The translations under genes were made by a program, and so were the position numbers. A stretch of 64,000 bases of DNA from Elysia chlorotica (taxonomy: Eukaryota > Mollusca > Gastropoda > Plakobranchidae), in the NCBI GenBank assembly GCA_003991915.1, contig RQTK01000179.1, forward strand, positions 544,957 through 608,956, written 5' to 3'. Each line of letters begins with the position of its first letter. Position 1 is the first letter of the stretch. The notes below the pieces were generated by a model. It was not told the origin of the DNA and ran no database searches. It saw only the letters and a list, made by a program, of their open reading frames with translations. Shown one piece after another: positions 50,979 through 62,697 of this stretch.

Positions 50979-51056
50979 CAACAAGATCTGCTTCCAAAGC
51001 AAAGGAAGCTTTGTCATCTCCACAATCACTGAGACTCTCTTGGCTGTCCTGCTGGG
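50979..51056 (-). CDS. GPATCH8: GPATCH8-like exon 2 (acidic)
   Basis: 78 bases between TTTACCCAG and donor GTGATC, phase 1 in and out: AQQDSQESLSDCGDDKASFA, then LEADLV. If the weak donor is not used, the frame runs 8 more codons (SSISSNL) to TGA, so a short product is possible. Confidence 0.68.
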
Positions 51057-51298
51057 CTGGGTAAACAATACGTTATGAGTAAACCGTCCTACTTTCAGGT
51101 GGCTGGCATAGCTCTCACTATTGATCATATCTCTAGTGAAAGATTTCACACAGGAAAAAAAAAAGAAAACAAACCAATTTTCTTTTCGGTTCATTATTTT
51201 TACCCTGTTTTTTGTTTTTTTTCTGTATGTGGTTGTCACTGTGGGGTGTAATTTTAATGCAAACTTTGAGATAATTTAAAAAGAACAAGAGGTAATAC

Positions 51299-51359
51299 CT
51301 TTTTCTCTAATGGCCGCACTCGCTGCCACAGCTGCATCTCGCTTGCCACTGGGCCTCAT
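51299..51359 (-). CDS. GPATCH8: GPATCH8-like first coding exon in this window
   Basis: An ATG in the context CACTCACCATGA opens MRPSGKRDAAVAASAAIREK and one base, followed by donor GTATTA. The exon probably begins at 51445 after TTTGTAG. The frame is also open upstream of the ATG for 17 codons back to a TAA, so this could be an internal exon using a nearer acceptor. The start is chosen on the Kozak-like context and on the in-frame stop. Confidence 0.55.
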
Positions 51360-51445
51360 GGTGAGTGGACAATCCCTTGCCACAGATCCCTGTTCAGGGC
51401 TGCTGCCTTGAGGTTTTTAGTTCAGATTCACGTCAAGACGCCTTC

Positions 51446-54021
51446 CTACAAATTTTAAAAAATAAGATGAAATTGAAAGAATGTAACAAAATGTATATAT
51501 ATATGTGAAGCAGTCCAGCAAAAAAAAAAAAAATTAGTATAGTAGGCAGTATCTGACCCTTCCCTCTGGGATGGAAAAGAGTTTACAAAGAGCAAGAAAA
51601 ACATTTTAGAAACGGTATCCTTGACTACAGAGTGACTTTTAAAAAGAGAAATATCATGAATTGTTATTCTCACCTGGATGACCAAATGAACAATTCTGTA
51701 CGTTGCTTTTTAAGACATCAGAAAAAGCTGGGGTAAATATTTTATATTTACCAAAATCTGAGGATTAAGTTGAAAAAAAATTCAAATAAAATTAAAATGC
51801 CATCAAGGTGAAAAACATTTTTTTTTAATTTTTGAAAGAATAAAATTAAATAGATCTACTCCTTACTAAAATGTAAAACTAAAAATAGGCTATTAAAGTA
51901 AAAAGATATTCCAAAAGGTATCTGGTCCTTTCTGGATAGTGTTTTCATTTGGTAATGCTTCTTCTAGGCAAGGGGATCTCTTTTTAAGGTAACAATAGAG
52001 ACAGATAGGTTTTTATTAACTTGTTGCAACATTGAGCCTCTAAAAACAAACCCTGCATCAAACTATTGTAAGGAATAAACATGCTAAATCTAGGTCAGAT
52101 GTCTGTTGAGTCCAAAAGGTGCACAAATGCAATCGGTTTCCCTTCTAAAATTGTGCAAAGAATGTAAACCGAAGTTTGAATGTGATCTTTACACAATTGG
52201 ATCTAGATCTTTACCTACCTCTTAGTCTTACTTACAAATCTATTTATAAAATCTTAAAATGTCTTTAATAGTTAACCCATGCAGCGTTTATAAAGGAGAA
52301 GCCAGTTATTACTTTCTTTCCTCCAGGTGATGAATTTAATTTTAAATAGCTGTGGGTGTGATAAACTGGTATGTTTCAGTTCGAATCCTTTCTTACGAAG
52401 AAAAAAACTCCTCCTGTGTGTCTCTTGACTGAAAGGGTTCTGCCATAACATGTCCTACAAAATAATACAGAAAAGGAAATATCAGTTTGGGATCGAACCT
52501 TTGACCTCCTCCTCGTCAATCCAGAGCACCAACGGTAGAGATATCTGGCGCTAATATTGCTAAAATTGCAATCTTCAAATTAGTGTATAAATGTTCCACT
52601 CCCATAGGTTTCCTACAGAGATGGGCAGAAAAAAAGGGTGGCTGGAAAGAACGGCGATACTAAAGTTTGAACCTTTGACCTCCTGCTCCTCAGTCCTGAG
52701 TACTGGAGACATATCTTTACGCCCCTAATAAGCCAACTATAATAATATTTAAAATGAATTAGATCTACATCACACAAAATTTTAGAAAAATATCAGACCA
52801 CATTTTCAGACACTTGCCAATCCAGGCCATGAAAGACGGAGTTATCGTGAGGCGATAACAATCAAAGATTATTAAGCAAAGCACTGGTTATTACAGCGGG
52901 TATCGGCCTGCTATCCAAATAAATTCAATACAGTGTAAAAGTGAGCCAACTGCAATTATAAGCCCACCTGTCACATGAGCAGAACAGACCGGAGTTCAAC
53001 ATGCAATGTGGCCAGGGCTTGTTTCACATCAGTGTTTGTGTGTGTGTCTGTCTTTGTCATTGTGCCTCTATTATTGGCGCGTTTGACACTTCTATGTGAA
53101 TCGGTAAAAAACTTCCCCTACATTAATGGTCCAACAGTTTATAAATATATGGGGGCTAAACACCGCCAGGTTTACCCAAGATTTCTACGCGGAGTATCTT
53201 GCTACTGTCTCAGCCCTTTCCTTTCTTAGAGATTCAGCTATCATCAGTGATTAACCATCATAATGTGACTGGGAGGCTGAGAATCCTCCAAACTATACAA
53301 TGATTTCATTGGTTGACAAAAAGGAGGAATAGATCTAGACATTTAGAATATAGGCCAAAAGGATGAATAAAGGCCCACTACTAGTGGCAGTTACTCTGCA
53401 CCCCGCAATGCCCAGTTGGGAGGTGCTAAGTCGGTGAAGTAGCCGTGTGCAGAGCTAGTAGTTACTTCACAGAGAGGCCCCGAGGCATTAAAAAATGGGT
53501 TTTAGAAAACGGTTAGATCTAGATCTGGATTAATGTTGTGTTTTATCAAATGCTAGACGACAGACCCGCGCCAACCCTTGGAGTCCCTGATATGTAACAA
53601 AGTCTGATGCAGGCATTCAAGGCACACCCAACTAATCATGAATAGAATTTAGAGAATCTAGACATCTAGATTAGGTCCCTACCTGTCGTCCACCAGTGTT
53701 GATCGATTCTAACCTTGATCTAAAATCTGTCCAAGCTATATTTTATCTTACTTAGATTTAGTTTATGTCTCGTCGTGAGCCTTCCTATTCTTATATTGTT
53801 GCGTCGTAAACAGATCTAAATCTCGATCTAGCTCTGCGTCTTGTTAATTTTTCAAGTAAGTGCATTTTACCCTTAGAGACTAGAGATGTTTTGACAGCTT
53901 TTACTTTTAGATCGATGTGCCCTTCTACTCTTAGAATTGATGTCTGGATGCATATCATGAAGTGTAGTTGTGGAGCATGTTATCAACAGAGTTTTAAAAT
54001 CTAAAGAGGAGAAAGAAATAC
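51446..54021 (-). other. Probable 5' UTR intron of the GPATCH8-like gene
   Basis: Searched by eye for a G-patch or C2H2 exon on the - strand; none found. It contains the dispersed repeat above and short CTAGATCTAG-rich patches. Confidence 0.4.
52290..52566 (-). repeat. Dispersed repeat, inverted partner of 1-300
   Basis: The reverse complement matches the first 300 bases of the window through many shared words in order. On -, the stretch GGAGGTCAAAGGTTCGATCC contains a B-box-like core. A shorter related piece occurs at about 52655-52730 (GACCTCCTGCTCCTCAGTCC and GGAGACATATCTTTACGCC). Confidence 0.72.
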
Positions 54022-54160
54022 CTCTCATGCGCATAAACCGAAGTGGTGGTTTGCCATTTCGGTAGCCATATTGGGTTGAGCGAAGTTATTCGGGTTGACG
54101 GATTCACACATAGCCTAGCTAGGGATTTTGGCATTGGCCGATGCATTCTGGGAGTCTGGG
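54022..54160 (-). promoter_or_regulatory. Candidate promoter and 5' UTR exon of the GPATCH8-like gene
   Basis: A relatively GC- and CpG-rich patch. On -, CTCCCAGAATGCA (54143-54153 is the core) matches the ZNF143-type motif found in housekeeping promoters, and CCAATATGGC lies about 70 bases downstream. A donor-like GAGAG/GTATTT ends a possible non-coding exon at 54022. A short upstream ATG frame (MATEMANHHFGLCA) is closed by TGA before the donor. Confidence 0.4.
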
Positions 54161-54187
54161 ATCTACGTCAGGAGGCAACGTCACCTG

Positions 54188-54220
54188 ATTGGCTGATCTT
54201 TTTTTTTTTTTTTTTTTTTT
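54188..54220. repeat. Poly-T run
   Basis: About 22 T in a row on +, next to the candidate promoter. Confidence 0.8.
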
Positions 54221-54416
54221 CTTAAAATCAAAGTGAACGTATCTATTATTGTGCAGAGCGCATTGATCTCAAATGACGTATAACAATACATGAGGCGAAG
54301 TACTTTGCTGTCATAGTGATAATAATTTCATACCCCAGTGTAACGAATGCTCCTAACAGCATCCTATTTGCAAAATACTGCAAGATAGTATTTATAATAT
54401 TTTCAATTCATTGTGT

Positions 54417-54489
54417 GGTTCGGTAGTGTAGTGGTCATCACGCTCGCCTCACACGCGAGAGGTCCTGGGTTCGACCCCCAGCCGAACCA
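54417..54489 (+). tRNA. tRNA-Val (anticodon CAC)
   Basis: The 7-bp acceptor stem GGTTCGG pairs with CCGAACC, with discriminator A. The D arm lies in TAGTGTAGTGGTCATCAC (A box). The anticodon stem CTCGC/GCGAG encloses CTCACAC, giving anticodon CAC. The T arm is CTGGG TTCGACC CCCAG (B box). There is no intron. A TTTTTT at 54491-54496 is a Pol III terminator. The body is close to metazoan tRNA-Val-CAC. All stems are intact, so it is probably functional. Confidence 0.95.
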
Positions 54490-54490
54490 A

Positions 54491-54496
54491 TTTTTT
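54491..54496 (+). terminator. Pol III terminator of tRNA-Val
   Basis: Six T immediately after the tRNA 3' end. Confidence 0.85.
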
Positions 54497-55637
54497 ATGC
54501 TTTTTATTATTATGTAAAGTAGGTATGAGGTCACATTTTAAAGAATGTTTCTGTTCAACGTCTTCCTTCAGACAATCATGATGGCACACGTGGAGAACAA
54601 TCACAAACTTACTTTTCGCCGATGGCATCAAAGCCATTTCGGGACGTATCCGATTATTCAACCAACCGGACAACATAATTTTTATACTATTATAGCATAG
54701 AACCCAGTGCAGACAAGACTAAGCTGATGACCAACAACAAGAAAAGAATGAGCTAAGACATAAGAATTCGTGGTCAAAATCTAGAAACTGTTTAGAGCTT
54801 CAAATTAGCCAATTTATATTTATTCAATTGTGGCGGTTGAAGGATCAAAACAGTTAAATTTAATACTTTGCCCAAACGTATTTTAAAAGCTCAATACCAC
54901 CTATTTGAAAGACAAGAACATTGCGCCCAGTTCCAAAATCAGATTGATTCGTTCCTTGGTAATTTCAAGTTTCCTGTACGCGTTTGAAACATAGACCCTG
55001 GTAACATAAGAGTTAGCAAGAGAAATACGATGTACTTTACAACACCACGTTCGTAAGGAGTTTGTAAAACCTTTTCTTGGCTAAACACGTGACAGTTCGA
55101 TTTCAGAAGAAGAAAAAAAACATGAATACATGGCATTTACATAGCGCATAGCGCCATCTTTTGAGGCTTGAAAAAATGTAAATTCAAATCGGTGATGTGA
55201 TTATTTTGGCCAACGCAGAAAATAACCCGATTCTCTTAACGCTATGAAACGATTTAAATGATTAAAAATACTGATAGTTTCTGAACGTGTTGAACAAGAC
55301 GTATAAATTTAGATTTCAACCATGGTTTTTCGTTCCTTTTCTCATCAAGATCTACTTTCTATTAGACCATTAATCCAACATGAATTTAAGCAAATTTGAA
55401 AGAAGTGTTAAATACTAAATTATAATAATTACGGATTACGTTCTTAACTGTCAGCGATCATGTAAAGTGTATACGAAATCAGAGGTCATGCAAGACTTGC
55501 TTCACAACAGTGTATGATAGGTCTGCTCACAGATTTCTATTAATAATAATAGCACTATTAGGCCTAATAGAAATATGTGGGTCTGCTTCGTCGCGCTAGA
55601 GTTTGATGCGAGACTGAGCCACAGAGCGCGATACTGA

Positions 55638-55641
<4 letters not shown>

Positions 55642-55684
<43 letters not shown>

Positions 55685-55823
55685 GGGTTTGGTTGGTTTA
55701 ACGTCCAACAACAGCACTATATAGACTATATTGTAGACGGACCCCAAGACGGACGTCTGACAATTTTATGTGCTGCCACACACGAGACAGGGCGGGGATA
55801 CCATGACTTCTGTCTCAGCCGGT

Positions 55824-55864
<41 letters not shown>
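55642..55864 (-). mobile_element. SINE fragment flanked on both sides by (GA)n
   Basis: GA tracts at about 55642-55681 and 55826-55864 enclose the inverted SINE body: TTGGTTGGTTTAACGTCCAA, CAGCACTATATAGACTATAT, GACGTCTGACAATTTTATGT, GACAGGGCGGGGATACCATG and CTCAGCCGGTCACA. The SINE stops where GA starts; the tRNA-like head is missing. Confidence 0.82.
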
Positions 55865-55867
<3 letters not shown>

Positions 55868-56049
55868 TCTAACGAATTTAACGTCTCCTAGGTTTCCCTG
55901 GGGGATCCTATACGGCGACAAGCGGCATTGACAGGAGATAAAAGCTCAAATTCAAGGCAAGCCATAATAGACCCAATCCTGGTCCATTGTATTACTACGA
56001 GGCTGGTCCTCTAATGTGGGGATTTCCAATTTTGGGGGTTCTAAAGTGG

Positions 56050-57290
56050 AAAGAAGGAATGGAGCAAGGCAGATAAGATGAACGCCTCTAAATTTGCTCT
56101 TGTAATCCTTTAGTTGTTCCGGAGTTATTGCTTTGAGTTTGCCTTGTCCGTCTTTTGTTGTTTTTTTTAATCAATGTTCGGCTTAGCTGGGTGTCTACTT
56201 TGATGTTTTTGAGTGTCCAAGATTCAATGAAGAATTTTATGGTATCAATGTCTTCGGGATCTAGATCTAAAGTACGTATTTCATGATGTACTAGCCATGC
56301 TATTCTTTGGTTGATTTTTTTTTCTCCTTTGAGTTTTAGTGATTTTATTAAGAGGGTCTGTGAAAATTGTATTTGTTGGGTTTAAATCTGGCTTTCGGCC
56401 AATAATTTTGGGCTGCTCCTTTCCTTTTAATGCATAGTGGTTCTATATTGGTTGCTACTTGGAGGACTTCTAGATTAGTGAGTCTGTTTGTGTTGGTCAT
56501 TGCTATAAGGACAGCTGCTTGGATGTCATCGAGTTTTTTTTTAAGGTATTGTGATAGGTTCGGCCATATATTTCTTGCCCATATGTAAGTTGTCCTTCCA
56601 CTAGCTTTTTGTAGAATATCGTTTTGGTCATGTAGGGGGCGTGTAAGTCTTTTCGGCTGAGTGATTTGGGTAGTACTGGTAGTTTTCGGGCTTTTTTGCT
56701 TAGTAGTTTTGTGTTTTCTGAATAATTGCTATTTTTATCTAATTTAATTCCTTGCAATTCGGCGGATTTTTCGATTGTGATATAGGTGGAATCTATTGTT
56801 CCTTGGGGTTCTTCATTGCCCCCAAAAAATCACCGCGTTTGTTTTGTGCGCGTTGACTTTAAGTCCTAGTTTCCTTATTTGTTGTATGAGTTTTGTAGCC
56901 TTTTCTTCTAAATCTAGTTGTTTTATTAATTTATTGAATTTTACTATTGCTCTGGGTCTGCTGCTTAAAAAAAAAAGTTTCCCACATGTTTTCCAAAGTG
57001 CATAGTAGTCATCAAATTGGATTGGCTTGGTATTGGTGTATGTGATGGCCTGGTTAATGTAATTATTTGCTATGTTGAAGAGTGTATGGGATATTACTGC
57101 TCCTTGTGGGGTACCGTTTGTTTGTAGCCTACTTTGGTGGATGAGAGGTTATTCCCTACTTTTACTTGAAATATCCCGTCTTGTCCAAAATGTTGGATGT
57201 AGTTGAACAGTCTGCCACGTATTTTCATATGTATACGTTTTTTTTAGAAGACTGTCCTTCTATGGGGTGTCATATAATTTTTCTAGGTCC
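56050..57290 (-). mobile_element. LINE fragment with decayed reverse-transcriptase core
   Basis: On - from 57290 the frame gives FLDLEKLYDT (RT motif A, LD.EKAYD), then GTPQGAVISHTLFNIANNYI (motif B, PQG..LSP.LFN) and QFDDYYALW in place of the Y-A-D-D box. Farther down come NKLIKQL...QIRKLGLKVNAHKTN and a thumb-like segment. Frames are broken by several indels and stops, so it is inactive. Likely a jockey/CR1-type non-LTR element; the exact clade is not determined. Confidence 0.75.
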
Positions 57291-57940
57291 AGGAATGAGG
57301 CAGAATTTAGACAGCAAAAGGGACATAGAACATAGAAAACACCTGTCCAACATAGCACTTACCAAACTCACAAGCATATGGAAAAGGGTTAACAAGATCA
57401 GACAAAAGACAAAAATGAAATTATATAACTCCCTTGTTAAATCAATACTTTTGTACAATTGTGGTACTTGGGCTTTAACAAAAAACGGACGAGGACAAAC
57501 TTGATTCATTCCAGAGACGTCAACTCAGAATAGTCTTGGGAATCCACTACCCAACGAAAATCTCAAACACATCCCTCTACAAAAAAATGTGCAGAAACCC
57601 CCCTTTCAATACAAAACCTTCAATCCCGGTGGAGACTTTTTGGACATATCCTGAGAAGAGATGCATCAATACCAGCTAATGCATCAATGCCATACTACTT
57701 TTCCGAGACACAAAATAGAGGAAAGCGCAGACAGACCAACAACAACGCTCCCGATAACCTTAAACAATGATCTTAAAAAGTTACAAGACAAGAGTTTAAA
57801 ACTCACAACAGCAACCGATCTAGAAAAAATACACACTAAAGCAGAAGATAGACAAGGATGGAAAACTTTTACCGCAGAATTAATGAAAACAGCTGAAGCT
57901 GCGAAATCTGTTGACCACGCTGGCGAAAGGCTCTAAGTCA
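57291..57940 (+). mobile_element. LINE 3' fragment, opposite orientation
   Basis: On + the frame gives NLDSKRDIEHRKHLSNIAL, IWKRVNKIRQKTKMKLYNSL and KSILLYNCGTWALT. This segment follows the RT core in many invertebrate LINEs. A frameshift follows near 57490, then a second frame (QRRQLRIVLGIHYP; later LKKLQDKSLKLTTATD) to a stop near 57936. It abuts the - strand LINE at about 57290. Confidence 0.75.
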
Positions 57941-58619
57941 GTCAAGTAAGTCAAGGAATGAGGCTGCTGCTGTCTCGCTTATGGCAGTTTTTATAGTGCT
58001 CACTTGTACAATGTTTGCTAGGTCAGATACAGGCCACAGCTAAAGGATCATACTATTATCGGCCAAAAGCTGAATGATTTTACATACTAGACTCTAGTGT
58101 GTACCAATGAATTCGTTTTACTAATTTATTTGGTGTTTTGTTTTTTGTTTTGCTGTTTTGTAAGCCTTTGTCCGCCGCAATATTATTTAGTTCGATATTC
58201 GCAGCTTATTGAATGGTGCCCATGTGAGCCGAAAGAACCCACCTCCAAGATACCGGTACGCGACGCCAAGCTACACGTTTTGGGTTAGTCTGGTTGTTTT
58301 ATTTCATTTCTCATTCTATCCATTGATATCATTGGTTTGATCAGATATACCTAGTGATTTTTGTTTGGCCTGAAGATCGTGTAAATGGAATTTTGTATTC
58401 AAAACCATATGGATATCTAATCTAGATCTTACTATTTTAGACATGAATTCATAAGGCATAACTCTATTATAGATCTAGATTAGAGGAATGTTTCACAGCA
58501 AGAAGATTAATCAACGATGTATTGTTGTTGTTGTTGTTTTTTTTTGTTTTTGTTTTTTTTTGTGTGTGTTTTTTTTTTCGCTGTTTCTTTTTCGTCTACA
58601 TGTTTTTGTTTGTTGGGGT

Positions 58620-58625
58620 CTTGTT

Positions 58626-58697
<72 letters not shown>
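58620..58697. repeat. (TTG)n microsatellite
   Basis: About 25 TTG units; it also opens poly-Val, poly-Leu and poly-Cys frames that are not genes. Confidence 0.95.
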
Positions 58698-60450
58698 AGT
58701 TAGTTAGTTATTATTTGCCTTTGAAATTGTGAAAGCCGTGGCCTGTCATTACCTTTAAAACTCTACTAAATACTAGGCCGTGGTTGATAAATTTAGGCCT
58801 AGTGAATTTGAAGATGATGTCGTACAATTAACTCAATTTTCCTACTTGTTTCCACGATGAAAATGTTCAATGAAGTGTCCAGGTTAACCTTTTGAAAAAA
58901 GTCCTTTTTATTATTGGTACAATTATGATGTTTTCAATATCGGTGATAATTTTGGATCACAAACAAACGATCCAGTTAATGAAGCAGTAATAGGCCTATT
59001 ACAGTCTAGACCGATTGTGGTTTTTTTTTTAATTATAAATATTTAAGAAAGTAAGGGTAAGCCATTTTTATTTATAGTATTCGTAGTTTGATCAAATAGG
59101 GTTATGATAAATCTTTTTTTTCTTTTTTTAGAAAAAAAACTTAATAGATACGTTCTTTCGTTCGATCCTGCGTTAAAGACCTTGAGCCGTAGATACAGTA
59201 CCACTTGTGGGAAGCCTACGGCTCGTCTGACGATACATGTATATGAATAATAAATGGCTTGCGACGAGTTCTAAGCTACTTTGTGACGTTGCAGTACTTT
59301 CGACCCTTTGTAGCTACAGCGCTCACAACAAAAAGCAATATTTTACATGCTTTGTGACGCTCAAAGCAATAACGGATTTATGACATAACCAACTTGCACC
59401 GACGCCCAGTCTCTGTCCTTGATCTATGGAGCTAATGAGCAGTCAGAAACTAAACTTTATGCCTACAGGGATTGATTATGTCGTAATTCGCTTTTTGGAA
59501 ATTAAAGTCGTTCAATGTCGACTACAAGATTATGAAAATGTACATTTCTCCTGCATCCAAACTTTAATATCTTTTGGAATTACATGTTTTGTAGGAAAAT
59601 AAAAAAAACCCACTGTGAAAGAGTATACAAAATAATAAGAAAGAAAGCTTCCCTGATAATTGGCTGTGAAGTAACCAATTTCAATGACATGTATGTTTAA
59701 CAACTAATGAATAAAGTAAAATGCATAACATCAGATATAAACCACCCTATTCATAGAAAATATGAAACACCACAACGAAGTAACAAATTAAAATAACAAA
59801 GGGACAAAACAGAAAGATAATAAAAAAAAAAACTCGTTTGTAGGCTACCAGCCTCCATCAGATTGCTACAAAATTGCTATACTTGGCGGCCTTGTGTTTG
59901 TACGGGTCTGTTTATTTTTGTAGTCTATCCGTAAAGGGGTATGTGTTTCTAAATAATATTAATAATTATGTGTGTATTACAGTGTATATTTTTAACAGTG
60001 TTACACGTGAATATAAAATACTTATTTGTTACCTTTTTTCTATCAATTTGTATAACCGATATTGTTTTATTAAATCAAACGTGTATGTACGACCAAGAAA
60101 AATTTCTCTTTGGGACAATAAAGGCTTATCGCTATGCGCTTCGCAGAGATTGTTTTATGAGAGGAAATATTGCACGAATGGGTCCTCCCTAGGGAGCATG
60201 GTAGCCCTGAGCATCGGCTTCAGACTCCACGTATGGAGCCCGTCGTCTGACTGGCCAAGTCCCGGGTACCCCGCTCTGGTGGCACCTAGCCCTATATGAA
60301 CTTTCTTGAGGCCCAGATCACCTGGAGAGAGGTTTGCTTTGTCCAAACCAAGACTTGTCCACGTTTATTTCAAGTTACAAAACTTACATGCATGTTTTGT
60401 TCGATCCGATTTTTTTTATTTTTTTTTTCAGGCCTGAGAACTGAGACAAA

Positions 60451-60585
60451 ATGTCTCGACTCCGTGCAGACGTCATTCCTGGAGGGCCACATCAGGCCTA
60501 TGACCCCTCACCTGTGAGGCGACCTCCCCTGACCCCACAATACAAATGGGGTGAGAAGTACATCCGGGACATGCGCTATCTCCCG
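60451..60585 (+). CDS. GST-like gene, N-terminal exon
   Basis: A TTTTTTTTCAG acceptor at 60431 is followed by 19 bases of 5' UTR and ATG. 45 codons: MSRLRADVIPGGPHQAYD, then PVRRPPLTPQYKWGEKYI and RDMRYLP, ending phase 0 at GTGAGA. Ordinary cytosolic GSTs start only a few residues before helix 1, so this is an N-terminal extension of unknown role. Joining to the GST exons is inferred from phase, distance and strand; it could belong to a separate gene. Confidence 0.62.
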
Positions 60586-60780
60586 GTGAGAGCAGGGAAA
60601 TGAATCGTAACACCATACTGTATAATTTCCTGTCTCATTCAGTCATTTCTACAATTCTCTGTTCAAGTCATACAGTTTATGAGATAGGACATGAGACAAG
60701 TGACGTGACGTAATGACGACGGTTGCAACAGCAATTTTATTGTTTTGTTTTACGTAACGCCCCTAGGTCTGCTGTAGCCT

Positions 60781-60808
60781 AGGGTTAGGGTTAGGATTAG
60801 GGTTAGGG
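60781..60808. repeat. Interstitial telomere-like (TTAGGG)n
   Basis: About four TTAGGG units with one TTAGGA variant. Confidence 0.8.
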
Positions 60809-60852
60809 TCCCAGTTATGTACGCTTAGACTGTAACCCATTTACAGAGAAGG

Positions 60853-60930
60853 GGTCCCGGCAGAGATTTGAACGGCTGCTACTCAGCTTGTGAGCCCCGA
60901 GCATTGCGGACTGCGCCACTGATGCTCCCA
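60853..60930 (-). mobile_element. tRNA-like sequence (SINE head or tRNA pseudogene)
   Basis: On -: GGGAGCATCAGTGGCGCAGT (A-box-like TGGCGCAGT) and CCGTTCAAATCTCTGCC (B-box-like GTTCAAATC). Stems are imperfect and no terminator follows, so it is not called as a functional tRNA. Confidence 0.55.
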
Positions 60931-61004
60931 ATGCACTTTTGGTGTATAATGTAGGGATCAAAATCTAAGGCGGGTACACACTGTGAAGCAGCTCCTCTCG
61001 AAGC

Positions 61005-61482
61005 ATCTTGTACTATAAGTACGTAGTAACCACGATCCTGTGCTATAAGTACGTAGTAACCACATCTTGTACTATAAGTACACAGTAACCACATCTTGAA
61101 CTATAAGTACGTAGTAACCACGATCTTGTACTATAAGCACATAGTAACCACATCTTGTACTATAAGTACATAGTAGCCACATCTTGTACTATAAGTACGT
61201 AGTAACCACGATCTTGTACTATAAGTACGAAGTAACCACGATCTTGTACTATAAGTACATAGTAACCACATCTTGAACTATAAGTACGTAGTAACCACGA
61301 TCCTGTACTATAAGTACGTAGTAACCACGATCTTGTACTATAAGTACGTAGTAACCACGATCTTGTACTATAAGCACATAGTAACCACATCTTGTACTAT
61401 AAGTACGTAGTAACCACGATTTTGTACTATAAGTAACCACGATCTTGTGCTATAAGTACGTAGTAACCACGATCTTCTGTTG
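61005..61482. repeat. Minisatellite, ~30-bp unit, about 16 copies
   Basis: The unit is about ATCTTGTACTATAAGTACGT followed by AGTAACCACG. Copies differ at fixed positions (TGTAC/TGAAC/TGTGC, TACGTAG/CACATAG, CACGATC/CACATC), and the variant pattern seems partly periodic. Confidence 0.92.
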
Positions 61483-62121
61483 TCCTCAAAACATTATAAT
61501 CCGGTGTACTTCATCTTGGCTTCTCCATCACAGGCTTGGTCTCCGATCTCCCTCTTCTTATTTGGAGCAGTTTGGGTAGTCAAGTACTGTAGGAATGTAT
61601 AGACAAAAATAGACTTTTATATATCGAAGTAAACTTAAGAACTAAAGCTATGTAAACAGCAGGCTAGGGATTCAACAGTAAAGGATATGGAATAAAAACA
61701 AAGGTTCGATATCCGTGTTGAAACAGAGTAATATCGATTGAAAAGGGAAAAAATGTGTTCATCAAGAGAAACTTCATTTAAATATTAATGCATCCTGAAA
61801 TAGGAGATTCCCAGACGAAATGACCATGCTATTGTTAAGTCAATGTTTTGGTTACATAAGCATCAGGGGTGTTCTGTATTGGTTTTCTTCGTAAAACTAT
61901 AAAATACATAATGCACTTTGAAACCCAAATTCAATTGCGATGTGAGTCGGAAATTTAAAACAATGAATTTTTTAAATAATAATTTGTGCTTAATGTTCTG
62001 CTTAAATGACTAGAGTCCGCACGAACCTTTTTTAACATTTACCGACACAACCTGTTAGAATAAAAATCGAATAATTATGTAATCGTTAACCATGACGACG
62101 CCATTTAGAAAAGCTCAAAAT

Positions 62122-62300
<179 letters not shown>

Positions 62301-62623
62301 CAGAGTGACAAACACAGAGGCAGACAAGGACATCCAAACAAAAAGACATACAGATAGACAAACAGCCAAACAGGCACGCATGCAGACATAAAGGCAGATG
62401 GATAATCAGCTAGGGACAAAGCGAAAAAGAAATATAGAGACACAGTGAGCGAAAGACACATGCAGATAATTTTTTTAAACTATTATTTAAAGGGCGAGGA
62501 CAGGGGTGGGGGTGGGGTGGACAATGGGCTGAAGTCTATACAGTTTTATTAAGAAATTAAAAAAGCTAAAATGTTTTCATTTCCCATTTTTCTAAGATAA
62601 CCCATTTTCTGGGGTTTTCGAAG

Positions 62624-62697
62624 TTCAAAATTATGTCTCGGTATCGGAGAGGTCCAGCGGAAGTCCTTCGTCTCTTGTTTGTCTACGCGGGGATTCC
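62624..62697 (+). CDS. GST-like exon 2, copy a
   Basis: 74 bases from a possible TTTTCGAAG acceptor to GTGAGT: FKIMSRYRRGPAEVLRLL, then FVYAGIP with two bases left over. The next exon supplies the third base (CC+T, Pro). If the exon starts instead at its own ATG (62633), it encodes MSRYRRGPAE. Aligned by eye with sigma GSTs (KLTYFNxRGRAE), the catalytic Tyr position falls on Ser of IMS. Confidence 0.72.

Larger units (their letters stand above)
54490..60431. other. Intergenic region with repeats
   Basis: Between the tRNA and the GST-like gene. It holds a SINE between GA tracts, two LINE fragments and a TTG microsatellite. A GC-richer patch at about 60170-60335 ending in GAGAG/GTTTGC could be a 5' UTR exon of the GST-like gene, but this is weak. 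The remainder is AT-rich with nothing recognised. Confidence 0.5.

Noticed and set aside
54449-54676. Frame ending LGVEPRTSRV on -
   Set aside because: The ending is the antisense of the tRNA-Val gene, a common artefact.
59874-60299. 141-codon frame
   Set aside because: AT-rich first part without codon bias, no domain recognised; the GC-richer end might be a UTR exon but not coding.
61005-61482. Regular ~30-bp repeats resembling a CRISPR array
   Set aside because: Units are contiguous with no unique spacers, and the context is a eukaryotic intron; it is a minisatellite.
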